In this document: positions 1-7,785 of the stretch, in pieces
How positions within the stretch are numbered: the stretch's first letter is position 1
How the letters are laid out: each line of letters opens with the position of its first letter
Assembly (NCBI GenBank): GCA_014802265.1
Contig: JAAVCP010000058.1
Span: forward strand, 1-64,000
Reading direction: 5' to 3'
Origin: Bacteroides sp.
GTDB lineage: Bacteria > Bacteroidota > Bacteroidia > Bacteroidales > Muribaculaceae
DNA: 64,000 bases
Position numbers and translations under genes: made by a program
Notes under the pieces: generated by a model
Told to the model about the DNA's origin: nothing
What the model saw: only the letters and a program-made list of their open reading frames with translations
Databases searched by the model: none

Positions 1-73
1 TTCCGAACAGAGAAGTTAAACCTCATCACGCCGATGGTACTGCGAGAGCGGGAGAGTAGGTAATCGCCGCCTT
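1..73 (+). rRNA. rrf: 5S ribosomal RNA, 3' part
   Basis: The first bases match the conserved 3' two thirds of bacterial 5S rRNA: CCGAACAGAGAAGTTAA, the CGCCGATGGTACTGC segment and the closing GGGAGAGTAGGT. The 5' end lies outside the window. An rRNA operon therefore ends here, and the terminator follows within a few bases. The exact 3' end is uncertain by a few bases. Confidence 0.93.
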
Positions 74-75
74 AG

Positions 76-118
76 GACAGCCGGACTGCAGCATAACGCA
101 GCCCGGCTGTCTGTTTTT
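76..118 (+). terminator. Rho-independent terminator of the rRNA operon
   Basis: GACAGCCGG (76-84) pairs with CCGGCTGTC (103-111). CTGC/GCAG extends the stem inward past one mismatch, and a T run follows at 113-118. Its place directly after 5S fits the end of an rRNA operon. Confidence 0.88.
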
Positions 119-191
119 GCATATATACAGCCATTATGCCAGTAAACTTTCTTGGCTGTATAATCCACCTAAACTTTTATATATTTTTAAT

Positions 192-222
192 TTTGCTATA
201 TGCAGGATTTTAGCTAATTTTG
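192..222 (+). promoter_or_regulatory. Bacteroides-type promoter of the DUF2723 gene
   Basis: TTTG at 192-195 and TAATTTTG at 215-222 are 19 bases apart, matching the Bacteroides -33/-7 consensus TTTG-N19-21-TAnnTTTG. Transcription would begin near 229, about 50 bases before the ATG at 282. This excludes the earlier in-frame ATG at 117, which would lie upstream of the promoter. Confidence 0.7.
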
Positions 223-281
223 CACAAAACATACCCTTTTGGGAGCATCTTTTTATCCATTCTGAATTTTATTATAACGGA

Positions 282-3200
282 ATGTTGTCAAAAAAATATC
301 AACTTATTAACAATGTCGGGGGATGGTTCGTTTTTATCATCGCCCTTGTGACTTATTGGCTCACTCTTGAGCCGACCGCATCATATTGGGATTGCGGGGA
401 GTTTATTATCCAAGCAGACAAGCTTGAAGTAGGTCATCCACCGGGCAATCCCATTTTCATGCTAACCGCCCGTTTCTTCGCAAACTTCGCTTCCGATGCC
501 GCCCACATATCCGTGATGGTTAATGCCATGAGCGGGCTTCTGAGTGCGCTGACGATACTTTTGCTCTTTTGGACGATTACCCATCTTGTGCATCGCCTTG
601 TCGTGAAAGACGGTCAGCATAAAGAGATCTCCTTGCAGCAGTATGTGGCGATAATGGGGAGCGGTCTTGTCGGCTCTCTTGCCTATTGTTGGAGTGACAC
701 ATTTTGGTTTTCCGCAGTTGAAGGGGAGGTGTATGCGTTCTCCTCTTTCTGCACGGCACTCGTCTTCTGGCTTATTCTGAAATGGGAAAATCGTGCTGAC
801 GAACCTCATTCCGACAGATATCTTATTCTGATTGCCTATATCATAGGTGTAAGTGTCGCTGTCCATCTGCTTAACCTTCTATGCATACCGGCGATAGTGC
901 TTGTGTTTGCCTATAGGAAATGGAACGACATCAACCTTGTGAAATCGCTGCTTACGCTTCTTGTCTCCTTTGTAATCATTTTCCTGGTGCTTTACGGTCT
1001 TGTGCCTGGGTTCATAAAAGTGGCGCAGCAGTTTGAACTCTTCTTCGTCAACACCATGCACATGAGTTTCAACAGCGGTGCGCTTATCTACGCTCTTACA
1101 GTGGTGGTGGTCTTTGCATGGGCTATCTATGAACTCAATGCGCAGAACAACGGTTTGCTGATGCGAATATCCATACTTTTGGCATTGGCAATCTCCGGTA
1201 TTTTCTTTTTCGGCACCGGCTTCCTGATTGGGTTCGGTATCCTTATAGTTGTGGCAGTCCTTATGTTTACAACCTATAAGCACAATCTTCCCGTTAGAGT
1301 GCTTACCGTTGCAATGTGGAGCATAGCCGTAATATTTGTGGGATATTCCAGCTACGCTCTTATCCTTATCAGGTCAAGTGCCGACACCCCGATGAATCAG
1401 AACTCTCCTGACAATGTTTTTGACCTTGCCTCATATCTCAATCGTGAGCAGTATGGCGAGAATCCCTTGATTTACGGAGAAACCTTATATTCGTCTCCCA
1501 TGAAGGAACTGACCGGTGTAGCGCGTGATACCGTCACTTATGCAGAAGATGGCACTCCGATTATTCTTGTCACTCCTTACTACAGTCCTATCATTAATCC
1601 CGGGAAGGCACTTTATGTTAAAGGTGTGAGAGGAGCACAGCCTGTATCGGACTATGGGTTCCTTAGTCAGGGAGATATGGCGAGCAACAACAGTCTGAGC
1701 AATCGTGAGGGCGACTACTACGTGAAGCGTGATTATAAGCCGGAGGCAAAGATGAACCCTGAACTCAACATGCTCCTGCCTCGCATCTATAGCCGCCAAC
1801 ATGCTGAATACTATAAACAATGGGTGCGTCTTGACTCAATGGACGACCAACTTAAGTCCGTTCATGCCATTGACCCTATGTCGGGCGACAAGATTCCGGA
1901 GTATGATCTCCAGAAAGAGCCGCGTTATAATGAGTATACCGGCACTTTCAGCTATCCTGAGAAATATGTGTTTAAGCCGTCGTTTGCCCAAAACCTCTAT
2001 TATTTCTTCAACTATCAGCTCAACCACATGTATCTGCGTTATTTCATGTGGAACTTTGCGGGCAGACAGAATGACATTAATAATCAGTTTGGGGAAATGG
2101 ATGCCGGCAACTGGATTTCTGGTATACCGTTTATTGACAACGCACGTCTCGGCGATCAAAGCCTCCTTCCAGCCGACCTTGGAAAAAACAACAAGGGGCA
2201 TAACGTCTATTATATGCTTCCTCTTATTCTCGGTCTGGTTGGTTTGGTATGGCAGTCGTTTGCAGGCAAGAGGGGCATAGAGCAATTCTGGGTGGTATTC
2301 TTCCTGTTCTTTATGACGGGCATCGCCATTGTGCTTTACCTTAACCAGCCTCCTAACCAGCCGCGTGAGCGTGACTATGCCTTTGCCGGCTCATTCTATG
2401 CCTTTGCCATCTGGATCGGCATAGGTGTGGCTGCCTTGTGGAGAATTTTGCTCTACATTATGGATCCGGATCGCAAAAAGCATACGTTCCGTCCTACCAC
2501 TGCCGATGAGGAAGAGATTCAGCCGGAGAATATCGTCAATGAGCCGGCTAAACTTGACAAGACTTCACGTCTGTGTGCCTGTGTAGCCGCGCTGATAGGG
2601 CTTGTGGTGCCGCTGCAGATGGTAAGCCAGACATGGGATGACCATGATCGCTCTCACCGTTTTGCTGCCCGTGACTTCGCAATCAATTATCTCGAGAGCC
2701 TTGAGCCGAATGCCATTGTATTCTGCAATGGCGACAATGACACGTTCCCTCTTTGGTATGTCCAGGAGGTGGAAGGGGTACGTCCTGATGTCAGGATTGT
2801 CAACCTCAGCTATCTGAACTCTGACTGGTATGCCAATCAGATGCGTCAGCAGGCTTACGACTCAGCCCCGATTGACTTTACTGCCACTCCGCAGGATTAT
2901 GCCTACGGAAAGATGGACGTCACAATCCTTGGCAACGAAAAGGCTCCCGCTAACCTGCTGAGTAGTCTGAAGGTAGCTTACGCCGGCGGCGGAAAATCAT
3001 CTACCGGCTATCCTACGATGCCGAGTGGAGTGATAAGTATTCCTGTAGACAGAAAGACTGTAATTGAACGCGGACTGGTAGCTCCAGGTGACACTGCCGA
3101 TATTGTTGACAATATAATAGTGGATCTCCGCAACACCGATACCTACCGTAAGAAAGGTTATCTGAGCCTTGGCGAGATTTTGATGCTTGACATTGTAGCT

Positions 3201-4256
3201 ACCAATGCCGCCAATGGCTGGCAGCGTCCAATCTATTGGGTAACTACCGTGGGCAGCGACTATCATGTAGGGCTTACACCTTATATGCGCTCCACCGGTA
3301 TGGCTCATCAGATTGTTCCCACTATTCAGGACGGGCTTCCTGCACGTGCCGACCGTGCGTATGACGTGGTGACTAAGAAATACCGCTGGGGCGGTGCCGA
3401 CATGAAAGATGGCAAGGTTCCCTATTTCGATGAGACTGCCCGCAGAATGCTGCTCACAACCCGTTCAACAATGCTTGATGTAGCCTCCGAATTAATTTAC
3501 CAGGGCGACACATCAGCTGATTCCGTTGCTGCCAAGACTGATTTCAAGAAGGCTCTTGAAGTGGTCAACCTGATGGATTCTAATCTTAAGGAGGAAGTGC
3601 AACCCTACGACCTGAGCATAGCTACCACCTTAGGGCAGATATATTGTGAGCTTGGTCAGCCAAAGCGTCTCAATGACAAGAAACTTGTTGACAAGGGTCT
3701 TCAGGTGCTTTGGAACATGATGGAGCGCTATGCCCCCTATCTCGCTTATAACCGCGAGATGGCAATGAGCTTCGGCAACCCGTCGCTGACACGTGAGTCG
3801 CGTCTGATCCCATATCAGTTCTATCGCTTCATAGAACTCTACACCGAGTTTGGAGGCGATCAGGAGAAGGTGAAGATGCTGGTTCAGCCATATAATGTAA
3901 CACTGGAGGAACTTGAGAAAAACTATGGTATGCTCTACGGCAGAAGTGGCGATGATTATGTCGGCTCCACTCCCGCTGCTTCTGAGGAGACCATTGAGGA
4001 GTATGCCAAAGAGATAGCCAAGTATTGCGAGATAGCCAATGAGCTTTCCTCCTTGTCGCCTGAGGAGTATGCCAAGCGGTCAGAAGATGAGCGTGCCATA
4101 GACTCAATGCTTATTCAGGCAATCGGCTATTATCATAGTGTGGGTGGTACAGACGAGCTTCTTAAGAAATATGATAATTACAATAAGCTTGACATGTCAC
4201 GTTCACGACGCTTGAGTGAGGAATTTATCCGCAGGCACCCGGAGTTGAACCAGTGA
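282..4256 (+). CDS. DUF2723 multi-span membrane protein, putative glycosyltransferase-like
   Basis: A 1324-residue membrane protein. The N-terminal part carries the DUF2723 signature, with hydrophobic helices from about residue 12 and the acidic motif EPTASYWDCGEF near residue 30, followed by HPPGNP. About a dozen hydrophobic segments fill the first ~780 residues; the C-terminal ~500 residues are hydrophilic and probably periplasmic. DUF2723 proteins are widespread in Bacteroidetes. They belong to the same broad class as eukaryotic TMEM260, an O-mannosyltransferase, so a lipid-linked sugar transferase acting at the outer face of the inner membrane is a reasonable but unproven role. The start at 282 is set by the promoter at 192-222. 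A polysaccharide deacetylase and a sugar-nucleotide-type SDR follow closely, which fits envelope glycan work. Confidence 0.85.
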   Translation: MLSKKYQLINNVGGWFVFIIALVTYWLTLEPTASYWDCGEFIIQADKLEVGHPPGNPIFMLTARFFANFASDAAHISVMVNAMSGLLSALTILLLFWTITHLVHRLVVKDGQHKEISLQQYVAIMGSGLVGSLAYCWSDTFWFSAVEGEVYAFSSFCTALVFWLILKWENRADEPHSDRYLILIAYIIGVSVAVHLLNLLCIPAIVLVFAYRKWNDINLVKSLLTLLVSFVIIFLVLYGLVPGFIKVAQQFELFFVNTMHMSFNSGALIYALTVVVVFAWAIYELNAQNNGLLMRISILLALAISGIFFFGTGFLIGFGILIVVAVLMFTTYKHNLPVRVLTVAMWSIAVIFVGYSSYALILIRSSADTPMNQNSPDNVFDLASYLNREQYGENPLIYGETLYSSPMKELTGVARDTVTYAEDGTPIILVTPYYSPIINPGKALYVKGVRGAQPVSDYGFLSQGDMASNNSLSNREGDYYVKRDYKPEAKMNPELNMLLPRIYSRQHAEYYKQWVRLDSMDDQLKSVHAIDPMSGDKIPEYDLQKEPRYNEYTGTFSYPEKYVFKPSFAQNLYYFFNYQLNHMYLRYFMWNFAGRQNDINNQFGEMDAGNWISGIPFIDNARLGDQSLLPADLGKNNKGHNVYYMLPLILGLVGLVWQSFAGKRGIEQFWVVFFLFFMTGIAIVLYLNQPPNQPRERDYAFAGSFYAFAIWIGIGVAALWRILLYIMDPDRKKHTFRPTTADEEEIQPENIVNEPAKLDKTSRLCACVAALIGLVVPLQMVSQTWDDHDRSHRFAARDFAINYLESLEPNAIVFCNGDNDTFPLWYVQEVEGVRPDVRIVNLSYLNSDWYANQMRQQAYDSAPIDFTATPQDYAYGKMDVTILGNEKAPANLLSSLKVAYAGGGKSSTGYPTMPSGVISIPVDRKTVIERGLVAPGDTADIVDNIIVDLRNTDTYRKKGYLSLGEILMLDIVATNAANGWQRPIYWVTTVGSDYHVGLTPYMRSTGMAHQIVPTIQDGLPARADRAYDVVTKKYRWGGADMKDGKVPYFDETARRMLLTTRSTMLDVASELIYQGDTSADSVAAKTDFKKALEVVNLMDSNLKEEVQPYDLSIATTLGQIYCELGQPKRLNDKKLVDKGLQVLWNMMERYAPYLAYNREMAMSFGNPSLTRESRLIPYQFYRFIELYTEFGGDQEKVKMLVQPYNVTLEELEKNYGMLYGRSGDDYVGSTPAASEETIEEYAKEIAKYCEIANELSSLSPEEYAKRSEDERAIDSMLIQAIGYYHSVGGTDELLKKYDNYNKLDMSRSRRLSEEFIRRHPELNQ

Positions 4257-4280
4257 TGTCAGACTTGGAATAAGAGTTAT

Positions 4281-4910
4281 ATGTTCATAGAACAACCCCC
4301 CGGGTGGTTTCGAATGCTTTTCCCGGGGGCAATATTCAGGATAAAATCGTCAGAAGCCGGAAGAAAGAGAGTCTTCCTGACTTTTGACGATGGTCCGATT
4401 CCGGAGGTGACACCCTGGGTGCTCGACGTGCTTGACCAATTCAACATTAAAGCCACCTTCTTTATGGTAGGGCAGAATGTGGAACGGAACCCTTGGCTCC
4501 TTGAAGAAGTCAAAAGACGTGGACATGTGGCTGGCAATCATACCCTCCATCATATTCAGGGGGCAAGCGCCACAACCTTACGCTATATGCGTGATGCGGC
4601 AGAGGGTGCGCGTCTCACCGGATCAACACTCTTCCGGCCTCCTCACGGGTGGCTCAGATGGGGACAACTCATGGCATTGAGAAAGCATTACGAAATTGTG
4701 ATGTATGACCTCGTGAGCCGTGACTACAGCCGCTACCTGACTGCTCAGGACGTGGTGGCAAACGTGAAGCAGTATGTGCGCGATGGCTCGATAATAGTGT
4801 TTCACGACTCATTGAAAAGTCTCCCGCGCCTAAAGGATGCCTTGCCGCAATGCCTGCAATGGCTGAAAGCGCAGGGATATGAATTTGAATTAATCCCAAC
4901 AAAAGAATGA
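4281..4910 (+). CDS. Polysaccharide deacetylase family protein (NodB domain)
   Basis: A 209-residue carbohydrate esterase family 4 (NodB-homology) protein. Motif 1 TFDDGP is near residue 34 and motif 2 is GNHTLHH, which replaces the more usual S/T-H-T-x-x-H; its histidines should bind the metal. Motif 3 is RPPHGW and a late FHDS motif is present. Family members remove N- or O-acetyl groups from peptidoglycan, chitin-like or other glycans. No clear signal peptide is seen, so the substrate may be cytoplasmic or the protein may use a non-classical route. It lies 24 bases after the DUF2723 gene and one base before the SDR gene, so all three are probably co-transcribed. The substrate cannot be predicted. 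Confidence 0.9.
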   Translation: MFIEQPPGWFRMLFPGAIFRIKSSEAGRKRVFLTFDDGPIPEVTPWVLDVLDQFNIKATFFMVGQNVERNPWLLEEVKRRGHVAGNHTLHHIQGASATTLRYMRDAAEGARLTGSTLFRPPHGWLRWGQLMALRKHYEIVMYDLVSRDYSRYLTAQDVVANVKQYVRDGSIIVFHDSLKSLPRLKDALPQCLQWLKAQGYEFELIPTKE

Positions 4911-4911
4911 T

Positions 4912-5922
4912 ATGGAGAATAAGAGAGTGCTTGTAGTGGGAGCCGGTGGATTTGCCGGCGGATTCTTTGTGGAGGAAGGATTGAGGCGCGGCTGTGAGGT
5001 TTGGGCAGGAATCCGTTCCACCACCTCACGCCAATATCTTACAGACCAAAGAATCCATTTCCTCGAACTTGACTTTGACAATCCTGCCTCGTTGGGCGAG
5101 TCGCTGAAAAGTGCACTCCCGGAAGGTGAGAAATGGGATTGGATAATATATAATCTTGGGGCAACCAAATGCCTAAGTTTCTCTGATTTCTCCAAAATCA
5201 ACTATGATTATCTCCGGAGGTTTACTGAGGCACTCACTTCTTCTTCAATGGTTCCGGAGAAACTTCTATATATCAGTTCCCTTTCTGCGGTAGGACCGGG
5301 TGATGAACAAAGCTACACCCCTTTCACGGAGAAGATGATTCCTCATCCCAACACCCGCTATGGCGCTTCAAAACTAAAAGCGGAGATGCATCTTGCCATG
5401 AGTGCCATCCCCTACATAGTGTTTCGCAGCACCGGCATATATGGTCCCCGCGACAAGGATTATTTCCTGATGTTTGAATCGATAAAGAAAGGCGTTGACT
5501 TCTCAGTGGGCTACCGTAAGCAGCTTCTCAGCTTCATATATGTGGAAGACCTTGCTCGAGCAGCATACGACGCTTTGGTGAAGGCTCCATGCGGGGAAAC
5601 CTATAATGTGGCAGAGCCTCATACGTACACTCAGAAGGAGTTTCGCAAGATTGCCTCAGAGGCTGTGGGGAAGAAATTTGTAGTAGGCGTGGCAATGCCC
5701 TTGTGGGCTGTAAAGGCAGTGTCGGTAGTAGCTGAGAAATGGGGAGTTGCCCGCATGAAGCCATCTACGCTCAACCGGGACAAGTTTAACATTATGAAGC
5801 AGCGTAATTGGGCGGTAAACGTAAGTAAGGCTGAGGCTGCCTTCGGATTTTCCCCTAAGGTAGACTTAAGGGAGGGGGTTAAAAAATCAGTGGAATGGTA
5901 TAAGAGAGAAGGATGGTTATGA
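4912..5922 (+). CDS. NAD-dependent epimerase/dehydratase (extended SDR)
   Basis: A 336-residue extended short-chain dehydrogenase. The N-terminal Rossmann fold begins VLVVGAGGFAGGFF, a glycine-rich dinucleotide-binding loop. The catalytic pair is YGASK (Y-x-x-x-K) near residue 146-150, preceded by an SSLSAVG segment supplying the active-site serine. The GIYGPRD motif is typical of UDP-sugar epimerases and dehydratases. Family members act on nucleotide sugars, 3-beta-hydroxysteroid-like substrates or cinnamoyl-type substrates; the exact substrate is not readable here. It starts one base after the deacetylase stop and overlaps the DUF4271 gene by 10 bases, which suggests translational coupling in the same operon. 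Confidence 0.88.
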   Translation: MENKRVLVVGAGGFAGGFFVEEGLRRGCEVWAGIRSTTSRQYLTDQRIHFLELDFDNPASLGESLKSALPEGEKWDWIIYNLGATKCLSFSDFSKINYDYLRRFTEALTSSSMVPEKLLYISSLSAVGPGDEQSYTPFTEKMIPHPNTRYGASKLKAEMHLAMSAIPYIVFRSTGIYGPRDKDYFLMFESIKKGVDFSVGYRKQLLSFIYVEDLARAAYDALVKAPCGETYNVAEPHTYTQKEFRKIASEAVGKKFVVGVAMPLWAVKAVSVVAEKWGVARMKPSTLNRDKFNIMKQRNWAVNVSKAEAAFGFSPKVDLREGVKKSVEWYKREGWL

Positions 5923-6917
5923 TGCAGACCGACTCCATAGTATCCTCACCTGTGGTTCCCACGGAAGTTTCTCCGGTGGAAACTGACACTGCCGTGGTGA
6001 CAATCCCGGTCAGTGTCGAGACACCTGTAACTGATTCTCTGGCGGAAGATGTTAATCCTCCTGACACCGTCATTCATGTCTACACACCGCCACCAATTCA
6101 TAGGGTAGTGCAAGACACTGTGGCGTCTGCAAAGAGTTCTGCCCCTCCCACTGCAGACTCACTTAACGTGGTTCACACATACGGCGTAACCTTGACCGCA
6201 CCGAAGATACCCACGGTGACTGAACACCACACCGATTCTTTCGGAATGTCAATAGTGACCGGCATATTGATATTGCTTTTCTGCGTGATAGGTTATCGTT
6301 TTCGTAATAATAAGAAATATGCCATAGCTGTCTTCCGTAACCTTATCGACGTAAGGGAGCGCACTAATGTATTTGATGACACAGTCAGGGAGACAAGCTT
6401 TATAGTTATGCTTAATATTTTGTGGAGCTGCTCTGCCGGAGTGCTTCTCTACGGCTTGTTGCGCTACGTGATGAGATCTAACCCGGCGGCGAGTTTTGGG
6501 ATTCCATCACTTTACACCCACCCGTCAGCATCGATTGCAATATGCATGGGGGTCGGAGTTGTCTATACCTGTTTCATGGCGCTTGCCTACTACATGGTTG
6601 GCACAGTGTTTGCCGACAAGACAAAAGCACGTTTGTGGCTGAAGGGCTTCACAGCCGGACAGGGGTCCCTGAGCCTTATTTATTTCTTTTTGGCGTTGCT
6701 CCTGATAAGCCATCCCGACTGGGGTTTGGAATTGCTATGGGTGGCTGCCGGATGGCTGATTTTGGCTAAAATTATCTTTATTTGGAAGGGTTTTAGGATT
6801 TTTTTCACCCAAATTTCGTCGTGGGTGCTTTTTTTGTACTACCTTTGCAGTCTGGAAATAGTTCCTTTGATTCTTACCTATTTGTCAGCTATTTTGCTAT
6901 GTGGTTTTTTGCTTTAG
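5913..6917 (+). CDS. DUF4271 membrane protein
   Basis: A 334-residue protein with two halves. Residues 1-110 are hydrophilic and rich in Pro, Thr, Val and Ser and look disordered. From about residue 112 there are some six hydrophobic membrane segments separated by short loops. The topology and the location directly before hemD are typical of DUF4271 proteins in Bacteroidales, whose function is unknown. The start overlaps the SDR gene by 10 bases; an ATG two codons later (5919) is an alternative. The constant pairing of DUF4271 with hemD hints at a heme-related or envelope role, but this is context only. Confidence 0.78.
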   Translation: MVMMQTDSIVSSPVVPTEVSPVETDTAVVTIPVSVETPVTDSLAEDVNPPDTVIHVYTPPPIHRVVQDTVASAKSSAPPTADSLNVVHTYGVTLTAPKIPTVTEHHTDSFGMSIVTGILILLFCVIGYRFRNNKKYAIAVFRNLIDVRERTNVFDDTVRETSFIVMLNILWSCSAGVLLYGLLRYVMRSNPAASFGIPSLYTHPSASIAICMGVGVVYTCFMALAYYMVGTVFADKTKARLWLKGFTAGQGSLSLIYFFLALLLISHPDWGLELLWVAAGWLILAKIIFIWKGFRIFFTQISSWVLFLYYLCSLEIVPLILTYLSAILLCGFLL

Positions 6918-7004
6918 GGAAGGAAAGGAGCAGTCATATTTTTGCGGTCAACATAAGGTGTGGCAGCTACTTGAAAAGGGACTATGTGCTATAATAAGAA
7001 GACG

Positions 7005-7763
7005 ATGAAAATAAAGAAGATTTTAGTATCCCAGCCCAAACCGGCATCAGAGAAATCGCCCTATTTTGACATAGCGGCAAAACACAATGTAGAAATTGTG
7101 TTCCGCCCCATGATAAGGGTGGAGGGGCTCACGGCGAAGGAATTCCGTCAGGAGAAAATTAATCTCGCCGATTTCACAGCCGTGATCTTCACGTCACGCA
7201 CAGCTGTCGACAATTTCTTCCGGCTATGTGAGGAGTGTCGTGTAAATGTACCCGACACAATGCGCTATTTCTGCACGACGGAGCAGATTGCACTCTACCT
7301 GCAGAAGTATATCGTATATCGCAAGCGTAAAATCTCTTTCGGTGTTACCGGTAAGCTTGATGACCCTCAGTTTTTGGCAGCAGTCCAGAAAAATCATAAG
7401 GAAAAATTCCTTCTTCCGGTCTCTGACGTGCAGACCGACAGCACAGCATCTCTCACCAATGCCAAGATTGACTTTACGCCGGCAGTGATGTATCGCACCG
7501 TGAGCAATGATTTTGCCTCCGACGAACCGTTTGACTACGACCTGATTCTTTTCTTCAGCCCGGCTGGGATTGATTCCCTGTTGAAGAATTTTCCGAATTT
7601 TGGAAAAGAAGGGGAGAGAGAAGTGGCTATCGGAGTCTTCGGCACTGCCACTGCCAAAGCTGTGAAAGATTCGGGTCTGCGCCTTGACATAGAGGCTCCC
7701 ACTCCGAAAAATCCATCCATGACTTCTGCCCTTGACGCTTTCCTGACAGCGAATCAAGAATAA
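7005..7763 (+). CDS. hemD: Uroporphyrinogen-III synthase
   Basis: A 252-residue HemD-family protein. HemD cyclises and rearranges hydroxymethylbilane to uroporphyrinogen III in tetrapyrrole biosynthesis in the cytosol. Diagnostic stretches are ILVSQPKP at the N terminus, AVIFTSRTAVDNFF near residue 60, the central DLILFFSPAGIDSL segment and the C-terminal GVFGTATAKAVKDSG. The family is poorly conserved overall, and these are the parts that usually carry the match. An upstream in-frame ATG at 6984 would add MCYNKKT; ATG at 7005 gives the normal N terminus. The gene follows DUF4271, the usual Bacteroidales neighbour. Confidence 0.85.
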   Translation: MKIKKILVSQPKPASEKSPYFDIAAKHNVEIVFRPMIRVEGLTAKEFRQEKINLADFTAVIFTSRTAVDNFFRLCEECRVNVPDTMRYFCTTEQIALYLQKYIVYRKRKISFGVTGKLDDPQFLAAVQKNHKEKFLLPVSDVQTDSTASLTNAKIDFTPAVMYRTVSNDFASDEPFDYDLILFFSPAGIDSLLKNFPNFGKEGEREVAIGVFGTATAKAVKDSGLRLDIEAPTPKNPSMTSALDAFLTANQE

Positions 7764-7785
7764 AACGGTAAAGATTAATCGAAAT

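Noticed and set aside
117..281. Upstream in-frame extension of the DUF2723 gene starting at 117
   Set aside because: It overlaps the rRNA terminator and contains the promoter at 192-222; ATG 282 gives the normal N terminus.
462..1820. Several minus-strand reading frames of 100-190 codons opposite the DUF2723 gene, and similar ones elsewhere
   Set aside because: They mirror genes with clear family motifs, show no motifs of their own and lack promoters.
6937..6944. TATTTTTG as a hemD promoter
   Set aside because: The nearest TTTG is 25 bases upstream, outside the 19-21 base spacing seen at the other promoters here.
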